11,701 nucleotides of DNA. Origin: Thermoprotei archaeon (GTDB lineage: Archaea; Thermoproteota; Thermoprotei_A; Sulfolobales; Fervidicoccaceae). Shown one piece after another: positions 1 to 4,700 of this stretch (positions are counted from its first letter, which is position 1; each line of letters opens with the position of its first letter). The stretch lies in contig JAEMPT010000084.1 of NCBI GenBank assembly GCA_022759165.1, positions 1-11,701 of the forward strand. Reading direction: 5' to 3'. A program made the position numbers and the translations under genes. The notes under the pieces are model-generated. The model saw only the letters and a list, made by a program, of their open reading frames with translations. It was not told where the DNA came from and searched no databases.

Positions 1-54
1 GTATGCGGGCCTTTCGAGCCCGTGACCCGGGTTCAAATCCCGGCCGCGGCACCA
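1..54 (+). tRNA. tRNA-Glu (UUC), 3' part
   Basis: The window opens inside a tRNA gene. The anticodon arm is visible: stem CGGGC (6-10) and GCCCG (18-22), with loop CTTTCGA and anticodon TTC at 13-15. The T arm has stem CCGGG/CCCGG around TTCAAAT (27-43). The 3' acceptor strand CCGCGGC (44-50) is followed by discriminator A51 and an encoded CCA (52-54). The 5' acceptor strand and the D arm lie upstream of the window, so an intron elsewhere in the gene cannot be judged. The anticodon reads GAA glutamate codons. Confidence 0.9.
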
Positions 55-56
55 AA

Positions 57-66
57 CGAATAATTA
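57..66 (+). promoter_or_regulatory. possible TATA box for secE
   Basis: The AT-rich stretch CGAATAATTATT lies between the tRNA-Glu end and secE. A start site about 25 bases downstream, near 85-90, would give a short leader containing the GAGGG ribosome binding site. Co-transcription with the tRNA is the alternative. The match to an archaeal TATA box is loose. Confidence 0.3.
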
Positions 67-103
67 TTGCGCGGGTGCAATAAAAAGGCGAGTGAGAGGG
101 AAA

Positions 104-307
104 ATGAGTAACGAGGAAGGGCTCGGTAGCAAATTTAAGGACATGCTGACCATGTGGAGGAGGATACTGAAGCTCTCTAGGAAGCCTGACAACGATGAAT
201 TCAAGCTACTGCTGAAGCTAAACCTTCTTGGCTTCACTCTAGTAGGATCAATAGCCTATGTAATACACATAATGGTCAGTGTCGTCCTGCCAGCCATAGG
301 AGGTTGA
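104..307 (+). CDS. secE: Protein translocase subunit SecE (Sec61 gamma)
   Basis: This is the small essential subunit of the SecYEG/Sec61 protein-conducting channel in the cytoplasmic membrane. The 67-residue product has an amphipathic segment with the basic stretch WRRILKLSRKP (about residues 18-28), followed by one membrane helix at about 39-62. That is the usual single-span archaeal SecE layout. I chose ATG 104 because GAGGG (96-100) lies just upstream; a GTG at 92 would add four residues (MRGK) but falls inside the purine-rich binding site. The stop codon TGA overlaps the start of spt5 by one base. Its place directly before spt5 and L11 is the usual arrangement for this gene in archaea and bacteria, which supports the call for a protein this short. 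Confidence 0.9.
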   Translation: MSNEEGLGSKFKDMLTMWRRILKLSRKPDNDEFKLLLKLNLLGFTLVGSIAYVIHIMVSVVLPAIGG

Positions 308-789
308 TGAGCTTGGGCGAAGAAGAAAAGGCCGAAAAGACGAAGACTACCTTCTTTCTGATTAGGACTACGGCCAAGCAGGAACAAAACGTGGCCATCC
401 TATTGGAAAAGAAGGTTAAGACGCAGAGCTTAGAAATATATTCAATAATAATACAGCCGGAGCTTAAGGGATACTTGATAATTGAGGCGCAAAAAAGCTC
501 CGTCGTCGATAATGCGATAAGGGATATACCAAACGTAAGAAGAAGGGTCCAGGGTACAATGACCCTTGAAGATGTAGAAAGGGCTATAAAGCCGAAGGAC
601 TTGATAGAGGGGCTTATTCCAGGTGACATGGTTGAAGTGATCGCCGGGCCCTTCCAAGGCATAAAGGCCCAAGTAGTCCAAGTTGACAGGGAGAGAAAAG
701 AGCTGGTTCTCAACATACTGGAATCGGCTTACCCACTGAAGGTCACAGTTAGCGGAGATTACGTGAAGCCTATTAAGAAGGGGAGTTAG
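307..789 (+). CDS. spt5: Transcription elongation factor Spt5 (NusG homologue)
   Basis: Spt5 binds the clamp of archaeal RNA polymerase, usually with Spt4, and aids processivity and coupling to translation. The 160-residue product has an NGN domain at about 14-95 (beginning TFFLIRTTAKQEQNVA, with GYLIIEA in the middle) and a KOW domain at about 103-135 (PGDMVEVIAGPFQGIKAQV). This is the standard two-domain length. ATG 307 overlaps the secE stop (TGATG), so the two genes are translationally coupled. The AGGAGGT site at 298-304 is only two bases from ATG 307 but eight bases from a TTG at 313, so initiation at TTG, losing two residues, is quite possible. L11 follows after two bases. The family assignment is firm; the exact start is not. 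Confidence 0.95.
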   Translation: MSLGEEEKAEKTKTTFFLIRTTAKQEQNVAILLEKKVKTQSLEIYSIIIQPELKGYLIIEAQKSSVVDNAIRDIPNVRRRVQGTMTLEDVERAIKPKDLIEGLIPGDMVEVIAGPFQGIKAQVVQVDRERKELVLNILESAYPLKVTVSGDYVKPIKKGS

Positions 790-791
790 AC

Positions 792-1298
792 ATGAGTGAA
801 GAAATAAAGATACTCAACCTTGTGTTTCCAAACGGAGAAGCGTCCGAGAAAGACGTGGAAGAGGTAGAAAAGTACGGTATAGATTCAAAAGTCGTTTTAC
901 AGGAGCTAGAGAGGAAGCTCGCTAAGCTAAAGGGAAAAGAGGTTAAGGCTAGGCTGTACATTTACACTAAGAGCAGGGATTACTACGTTGAAATAATTCC
1001 TCCTCCAGTAGCTGATGTGTTGCTTTGGAAGGCGGGAGTGAAGGAGCCGAGCGGCGACCCAGCGCACAAAAAGGTCGGGGATATAAGTTTAGAATCTTTG
1101 GCAGAAGTCGCGATAGCTCTTAAGGACGAGTTGAAAGCTAAAACATTGAGGGCAGCTGTGAAGTCCTTGCTAGGGACAGCAAGAAGCATAGGACTTACGG
1201 TCAATGGAAAGGACCCGAAGGATGTGAGCAAAGAGCTAGAGAGCGGGACGCACAACGAGCTCCTAGAAAAATACGCTAAAGAATATGAGTTAGCATGA
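792..1298 (+). CDS. rpl11: Large-subunit ribosomal protein L11 (uL11), divergent N-terminal domain
   Basis: L11 forms the base of the GTPase-associated stalk with 23S rRNA, near L10/L12, and contacts translation factors. The C-terminal RNA-binding domain of this 168-residue protein is clear: EPSGDPAHKKVGD (85-97), KAKTLRAAVKSLLGTARSIG (115-134), then VNGKDPKDV. The N-terminal domain is abnormal. Archaeal L11 normally begins with a GGxAxPGPPLGPxL-type loop, but here the matching stretch is NGEASEKDVEEVEKYGID (14-31), with no prolines and many acidic residues. The rest of the N-domain is recognisable (LKGKEVKARLYIYT, and PPPVADVLLWKAG near 70-82). ATG 792 has GGGGAG just upstream and follows spt5 by two bases. 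The gene is intact and in its conserved place, so it is probably functional. It belongs to the secE-spt5 operon. Confidence 0.93.
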   Translation: MSEEIKILNLVFPNGEASEKDVEEVEKYGIDSKVVLQELERKLAKLKGKEVKARLYIYTKSRDYYVEIIPPPVADVLLWKAGVKEPSGDPAHKKVGDISLESLAEVAIALKDELKAKTLRAAVKSLLGTARSIGLTVNGKDPKDVSKELESGTHNELLEKYAKEYELA

Positions 1299-1304
1299 GC
1301 AGAG

Positions 1305-1311
1305 TTTTTTA
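1305..1311 (+). promoter_or_regulatory. possible TATA box or T-rich terminator between L11 and L1
   Basis: The 60-base gap between L11 and L1 has a run of six T followed by AA. Read as a TATA-like element, it would place a start site near 1334 and give L1 its own short leader. Read as a T-tract, it could end the secE-spt5-L11 transcript. A tandem 9-mer, AACTGATGA then AACTGATAA, follows at 1311-1328. Confidence 0.3.
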
Positions 1312-1358
1312 ACTGATGAAACTGATAAGGATTGAGCTATTAAGTTTCGGTGAGTGAA

Positions 1359-2018
1359 ATGTCGCAGTCGGTTACACTGGCACCAAAGCTCGATGAGGCC
1401 ATAAGAGAGCTGCTGGAAAAGGGACCCAAGAGAAAGTTCAATCAGAGCATAGAGATGATAATAGTATTCAAGGATATCGACCCGAAGAGACCGGAGTACA
1501 AGCTTAGGGAGCAGGTCTTTCTGCCATTTTCTCCTAAGAAGGATTTGGAGGTCTGCGTCGTCGCCGACGGAGATTTAGCCCTCCAGGCGAAGAGCTTAGG
1601 CGTTAAGAATGTCATAGACAAGCAAATGCTCGAGGAGCTAGGAAAGGACAAGAAAAAGGCCAGGAAGGTTGCCAGGATGTGCGATGTAGTGCTGGTTCAA
1701 ACTGATCTCATGGCTGTGACGGGAAGAGTACTCGGCCCCGCTCTCGGTCCTAGAGGGAAAGCCCCGCTTCCTCTCCCTCCGAGAGTAGATCTGGGCTCTG
1801 TACTGGAGAGATACAAAAGGCTAGCAGTGGTAAGGATAAAGGATCAGCCGCAGATCCAAGTGAGGATTGGCAGTGAAGCAAACACTCCGGAGGAGCTCAG
1901 GGAGAACGCCATGGCTGTGCTGAACGTAATCGAGAACAAATTCAAGGGTCTATCCAATGTTTCCGCTATTTACTTGAAAAAGACCATGGGCAAGCCCGTA
2001 AAGCTAAAGCTCAGGTGA
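1359..2018 (+). CDS. rpl1: Large-subunit ribosomal protein L1 (uL1)
   Basis: L1 binds the mobile L1 stalk of 23S rRNA and helps release deacylated tRNA. In several archaea it also represses its own operon by binding mRNA. The 219-residue product has the two-domain L1 fold signature: an N-terminal strand IEMIIVFKDIDPKRPEYKLREQVFLP, VVADGDLALQAK in the middle domain, the family motif LGPALGPRGKAPLP near residues 127-140, and the closing NVSAIYLKKTMGKPVKL. Length is normal for archaea. I prefer ATG 1359, preceded by GGTGAG at 1349-1354. A GTG at 1350 lies inside that binding site and would add MSE. L10 starts six bases after the stop. A separate promoter from the L11 group is possible because of the 60-base gap. 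Confidence 0.95.
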   Translation: MSQSVTLAPKLDEAIRELLEKGPKRKFNQSIEMIIVFKDIDPKRPEYKLREQVFLPFSPKKDLEVCVVADGDLALQAKSLGVKNVIDKQMLEELGKDKKKARKVARMCDVVLVQTDLMAVTGRVLGPALGPRGKAPLPLPPRVDLGSVLERYKRLAVVRIKDQPQIQVRIGSEANTPEELRENAMAVLNVIENKFKGLSNVSAIYLKKTMGKPVKLKLR

Positions 2019-2024
2019 TAGAGA

Positions 2025-3077
2025 ATGAGGCTAGTTCAAAAAGCTAGAGAGGTCCCGAAGAGGAAAAGGCAAGAGGTCGAGGAGCTGGCAGGGCTCTTTA
2101 AGGAATATCCAGTAGTTGCAGTAATCGATGCCAGCTCTCTCGAGGCAAGTCTACTCCAAAAGGTAAAGTACATAGTGAGTAAAAAGTACGGAAATAAGAT
2201 CGTTATAAGGAGCACGAAGAACAACTTGTTCCTACTGGCTGCTAAGATAGCGGGAATCAAAGGAGCTGAGGAGCTTGAGAAGAGGATAAGGGGGCAGAAG
2301 GTGTTCATATTCTCCAAAGTGAACCCGTTCCTCTTGTACTCGCAAATCACGAGGATTAAGCTTCCTGCGCCTGCTAGGGCTGGCATGAAGGTGGACAGAG
2401 AAATAGCCGTTGACCCCATGGACACTAAGTTGCCTGCAGGGCCTCTGCTGAGCGCTTTTGGAAAGCTCAAGATCCCCACGAAGGTACAGGGCGGGACCAT
2501 TTGGATAGCTAAGAGAACAGTTCTGGCGAAGCCAGGAGATACGATAAGCGACGACCTAGCATCGATGCTTCAGAGGCTTGGAATATATCCGGCGGAGATC
2601 GGTATAACGCTTGAATTCGCGATGGAAGGAGGGCTTGTCCTAGAGGCTCAACAGCTTAAGCTGGACGTTGATAGATATGCTTCTGATGTTGCTTATGCAT
2701 ATTCCCTAGCATTGAGTTTCGCCTCCGAGATAGCATACCCAGAGCCAGAGGTTCTAAAGCTAACTATTGCTAAGGCCTATAGAAAAGCTATAGCTTTAGC
2801 GGCTGAATCTGGGTTCGTTACCCCGGAGACCGCTGAGGCTGTCTTAACAGCAGCCCTCAGGAAGGCGCGGGCCCTTGTCGCAGCAATGGGAGATAAAGCC
2901 AAAGAGGTAGGAATTGAACCGGTAGCGGTTGCCGCCGCTCCAGCGGCACAGCCTGCAGCAGAGCAGAAGCCAAAGGAGGAAGAGAAGAAGGCTGAGGCCA
3001 AAGAGGAAGAGGAGAAGAAGGAGCTTAGCGAGGAGGAGCTTGCCAGCGGGCTAGGTGCCCTATTCGGAGGACCGTAA
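2025..3077 (+). CDS. rplP0: Large-subunit ribosomal protein L10 / stalk protein P0 (uL10)
   Basis: L10 (P0) anchors the L12 dimers of the ribosomal stalk and binds 23S rRNA beside L11. The 350-residue product is of normal archaeal length. The N-terminal rRNA-binding domain starts MRLVQKAREVPKRKRQEVEEL and includes IVIRSTKNNLFLLAA; the insertion domain follows (GPLLSAFGKLKIPTKVQGGTIWIAK). Long helices at about 225-300 would carry the L12 dimers. The tail is Ala/Pro-rich, then highly charged (KPKEEEKKAEAKEEEEKK), ending LASGLGALFGGP, the factor-recruiting C-terminus. ATG 2025 has GGTGAT five bases upstream. The last 52 codons before the stop are identical at nucleotide level to those of the following L12 gene, consistent with recent gene conversion. 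Confidence 0.96.
   Translation: MRLVQKAREVPKRKRQEVEELAGLFKEYPVVAVIDASSLEASLLQKVKYIVSKKYGNKIVIRSTKNNLFLLAAKIAGIKGAEELEKRIRGQKVFIFSKVNPFLLYSQITRIKLPAPARAGMKVDREIAVDPMDTKLPAGPLLSAFGKLKIPTKVQGGTIWIAKRTVLAKPGDTISDDLASMLQRLGIYPAEIGITLEFAMEGGLVLEAQQLKLDVDRYASDVAYAYSLALSFASEIAYPEPEVLKLTIAKAYRKAIALAAESGFVTPETAEAVLTAALRKARALVAAMGDKAKEVGIEPVAVAAAPAAQPAAEQKPKEEEKKAEAKEEEEKKELSEEELASGLGALFGGP
2918..3073 (+). repeat. 156-bp exact direct repeat, copy in the L10 tail
   Basis: This segment encodes the shared C-terminal tail of L10 and is identical base for base to 3364-3519 in the L12 gene, offset by 446 bases and in the same frame. The edges are sharp: codons upstream differ completely, and the first base after the copy differs (G3074 against C3520). 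Confidence 0.97.
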
Positions 3078-3081
3078 CCCC

Positions 3082-3086
3082 TTTTT
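3082..3086 (+). terminator. possible T-tract terminator after L10
   Basis: A CCCCTTTTTAACCCC stretch lies just after the L10 stop, within the gap before the L12 promoter. Archaeal termination often uses U-tracts without a hairpin. It may give only partial termination. Confidence 0.35.
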
Positions 3087-3123
3087 AACCCCTTAAAGAT
3101 TGATAGTATAAAGACCCTAGAAA

Positions 3124-3135
3124 TCTATAAAAATG
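3124..3135 (+). promoter_or_regulatory. probable TATA box for L12
   Basis: TCTATAAAAATG lies about 55 bases before the inferred L12 start. A start site about 25 bases downstream, near 3155, leaves a leader of about 30 bases that contains GAGGTGA. The 107-base gap and this box suggest L12 is transcribed separately from L10, as fits a protein needed in several copies per ribosome. Confidence 0.5.
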
Positions 3136-3171
3136 CTTAAAATGAATAACTACAAGCTTGAAATATTTGAA

Positions 3172-3178
3172 GAGGTGA
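3172..3178 (+). promoter_or_regulatory. Ribosome binding site that sets the L12 start at ATA
   Basis: GAGGTGA is a near-complete complement to the archaeal 16S 3' end. Six bases separate it from ATA 3185, the ideal distance. The first in-frame ATG (3209) is 30 bases away, far too distant. The frame is closed by the TGA at 3176-3178 inside this very site, so no start upstream is possible. Confidence 0.75.
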
Positions 3179-3184
3179 GTTACA

Positions 3185-3523
3185 ATAGAATACATATATG
3201 CCTCACTAATGTTGCACGGTGCCAAGAAGGAGATAAATGAAGAGAACTTGAAGAAGGTCCTCGAGGCAGCGGGAGTCCAAGTAGACGAGGTAAGGGTTAA
3301 GGCCCTCGTTGCTGCCCTCCAGCAAGTGAACATCGATGATGTTCTGAAATCTGCTGCAGCTGCACCGGTAGCGGTTGCCGCCGCTCCAGCGGCACAGCCT
3401 GCAGCAGAGCAGAAGCCAAAGGAGGAAGAGAAGAAGGCTGAGGCCAAAGAGGAAGAGGAGAAGAAGGAGCTTAGCGAGGAGGAGCTTGCCAGCGGGCTAG
3501 GTGCCCTATTCGGAGGACCCTGA
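3185..3523 (+). CDS. rpl12: Large-subunit ribosomal protein L12 / P1, inferred AUA start
   Basis: L12 (archaeal P1) dimers bind L10 and recruit translation GTPases. From ATA 3185 the product is 112 residues and reads xEYIYASLMLHGAKKEINEENLKKVL. This matches the strongly conserved archaeal N-terminus MEYIYASLLLHAAKKEI, which forms the dimer helix. No ATG, GTG or TTG occurs between the in-frame stop at 3176-3178 and ATG 3209. Starting at 3209 would remove eight conserved residues and leave the GAGGTGA site unused. An AUA start is therefore the best reading; an ATG-to-ATA sequencing error at base 3187 is the alternative. The body continues AAGVQVDEVRVKALVAALQQVNIDDVL, then the Ala/Pro hinge and the acidic tail ending LASGLGALFGGP, identical to the L10 tail. 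The family call is certain; the start is inferred. Confidence 0.95.
   Translation: MEYIYASLMLHGAKKEINEENLKKVLEAAGVQVDEVRVKALVAALQQVNIDDVLKSAAAAPVAVAAAPAAQPAAEQKPKEEEKKAEAKEEEEKKELSEEELASGLGALFGGP
3364..3519 (+). repeat. 156-bp exact direct repeat, copy in the L12 tail
   Basis: Second copy of the sequence at 2918-3073. It covers the L12 hinge and acidic tail up to the second base of the final proline codon. The last codon is CCC here and CCG in L10, so the identity ends inside that codon. Perfect identity at wobble positions goes well beyond the usual protein-level resemblance of P0 and P1 tails. Confidence 0.97.
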
Positions 3524-3784
3524 GCTTTAATCCCAAAGCAGCCTTTTACGACGACATACGTGAAATTTTATAAATTTTATTTAAATTTTAACTTGGTCTG
3601 ATCTCCTCCCCGCATTAAAAGGGGAGGCTTTCAGCTGTAAAGGGGTATAGACTTTTTTGACATATTTTTACCTGGCCTTAATGAACATTTCCCAAAAAGG
3701 TTAAGAAGACCGTGTAATTACATATGAGTTGAGTTATCTCTGCCTTATAAAGAAAGCTTTTAGTAGTAATGATAATAAAATAGG
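3524..3784. other. Non-coding gap with AT-rich tract and hairpin
   Basis: No credible reading frame lies here. The stretch holds a T-run after L12 (3544-3547), a tandem AAATTTTAT at 3563-3571 and 3572-3580 within a very AT-rich tract, the hairpin at 3605-3627 and a six-T run at 3653-3658. The AT tract followed by the hairpin and T-run could make a short + strand RNA, but nothing identifies one. The hairpin end also resembles a transposon terminus. Confidence 0.6.
3596..3635 (-). mobile_element. Possible orphan IS200/IS605-type right end
   Basis: On the minus strand, GCTGAAAG is followed by a perfect 7-bp stem (CCTCCCC at 3605-3611 and GGGGAGG at 3621-3627 on the + strand, 9-base loop), then AGATCAGACC. 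From memory, archaeal IS200/IS605 (tnpB) elements commonly end with a GC-rich hairpin ending in GGGGAGG and a tail like AGGTCAG. No tnpA or tnpB is present nearby, so this would be a relic or a minimal non-autonomous copy. A plain intergenic hairpin is the alternative. Confidence 0.35.
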
Positions 3785-3882
3785 CGGGCCCGCGGGGATT
3801 TGAACCCCGGACCACCGGCTGTCCCCGCCTTCCTATCCTAGCTTAGAAGGCCGGCGCCCTATCCTGGCTAGGCTACGGGCCC
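3785..3882 (-). tRNA. tRNA-Arg (UCU) with intron
   Basis: The minus strand reads acceptor GGGCCCG (3882-3876), a D arm GCCT..GGGC, anticodon stem CCGGC, loop CTTCTAA with anticodon TCT at 3847-3845, closing stem GCCGG, T arm CGGGG-TTCAAAT-CCCCG and 3' acceptor CGGGCCC (3792-3786) with discriminator G at 3785. A 23-nt insertion interrupts the anticodon loop after position 37. The next bases are CC then T, so the CCA end is not encoded, unlike the tRNA-Glu at the start of the window. It reads AGA arginine codons. A TATA-like box lies about 33 bases upstream. Confidence 0.92.
3821..3843 (-). other. 23-nt intron in tRNA-Arg
   Basis: The insertion sits between anticodon-loop positions 37 and 38, the canonical archaeal site. 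Its GAAGG pairs with CCTTC of the anticodon loop, and CTA/TAG can form a small inner stem, giving a relaxed bulge-helix-bulge for the splicing endonuclease. The boundaries can slide by one base because an A sits on each side. Confidence 0.8.
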
Positions 3883-3910
3883 TATTCATTTGAATAATTG
3901 CTTAGAAGGT

Positions 3911-3920
3911 TTTTAATTTT
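3911..3920 (-). promoter_or_regulatory. probable TATA box for tRNA-Arg
   Basis: AAAATTAAAA on the minus strand is centred about 33 bases upstream of the tRNA 5' end, which fits a start site a few bases before the mature tRNA. Confidence 0.4.
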
Positions 3921-4004
3921 GTTGTGTTAGCCGATTGAACTACTACTAGATTACTAAGCTATCTCTGCATTATTTATGAATTTTTCGACTGAAGGCCTTG
4001 TCTT

Positions 4005-4700
4005 TTAAAGCGGGGAAAAAGTCAGCATACCGAGCGAAGCTATTATGTAGTTCATATCAATTACGTTCTTCCCGTAGATCCTTCTATTAACGAGAACATG
4101 TTTGGGGAGGTCCAGAATGCTCTGAGATTTTTTCACGATGACCACATCGCTGCTCGAGATGATGGCGCCTTCACTTGAAAGTCGTATGAGCTCAGAATCC
4201 GCGGTATCGGAAAGGCGTGCCTCGACCTGCGATACGCTCGAAAGTACACCTTCAGCCTCAGCTATTCTTTCACCACTGAATGATATTTGTCTATCCGCGA
4301 CCAAAACTATTCTTTTTGGAGGATAAACTACCAGCGTCTCAGCTACAGCCTTAACCGCCTCCATCAGTGAGGATGGATCTTTCTTAGATCTGCCATAGGA
4401 GGCTGCGAGGTCCCTAGTCAGGCCATCGGTGCACCTGAAAATCGGATATCCTTCGAATGCCTCGGCTATTGTGATAGCTACATTGAATAAATCTATGGCC
4501 AAGCTTTTTCCATAAGCCTCTCTCAGATCCACGAGCTTTTTGAAGTTATCCTCGGACTCCAATCTTGATGATATGCATCGCAATAATAGCTGTCTTTCAA
4601 TGGATGTCAGGGGGGTTATCGATTCGACTGCCTGAAGGGCGTGTTGCGGCAAAAGCCCCATATCAAGCATGGCCCTGTAGGCCTTGGCGCCTTTGATCAA
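4005..4700 (-). CDS. DUF434 domain protein with PIN-like C-terminal region
   Basis: I recognise the DUF434 family pattern: an N-terminal helical part (KGAKAYRAMLDMGLLPQHALQAV, then IERQLLLRCISS), followed by IDLFNVAITIAEAFEGYPIFRCTDGLTRDLA, which matches the family's DGYNV...GRPVFRCDDGFVRD-type stretch. The C-terminal part resembles a PIN-like fold (DUF5616), with spaced acidic residues: D70, D92, D97, D136, D165 and D185 (numbering from the start used here). No function is established, and nuclease activity would be inference only. I prefer TTG 4700, which overlaps the alaS stop as TTGA. A TTG at 4736 gives 12 more residues and a 40-base overlap. Either way the gene is tightly coupled to alaS, so it is probably in the same transcript. 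Stop is TAA at 4005-4007. Confidence 0.75.
   Translation of the reverse strand: MIKGAKAYRAMLDMGLLPQHALQAVESITPLTSIERQLLLRCISSRLESEDNFKKLVDLREAYGKSLAIDLFNVAITIAEAFEGYPIFRCTDGLTRDLAASYGRSKKDPSSLMEAVKAVAETLVVYPPKRIVLVADRQISFSGERIAEAEGVLSSVSQVEARLSDTADSELIRLSSEGAIISSSDVVIVKKSQSILDLPKHVLVNRRIYGKNVIDMNYIIASLGMLTFSPL

Noticed and set aside
1034..1046. GGGAGTGAAGGAG inside L11, resembling one strand of a methanogen L1-binding mRNA site
   Set aside because: The matching partner strand is absent, and the bases encode the conserved L11 stretch AGVKEPSG, so the likeness is probably chance.
3142..3240. Short ATG reading frame (32 codons) before and overlapping L12 in another frame
   Set aside because: It has no binding site, and the strong GAGGTGA lies inside it and serves L12. 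The peptide looks like nothing known.
2777..3447. Two minus-strand reading frames (2777-3001 and 3085-3447) whose proteins begin with the same residues, MASAFFSSSFG
   Set aside because: They are antisense shadows of the L10 and L12 tails; their shared start is only the reverse complement of the 156-bp repeat.
3841..3909. 10-mer GCTTAGAAGG repeated in the tRNA-Arg anticodon region and upstream of the gene
   Set aside because: Too short to stand apart from chance, and the first copy is explained by the tRNA.
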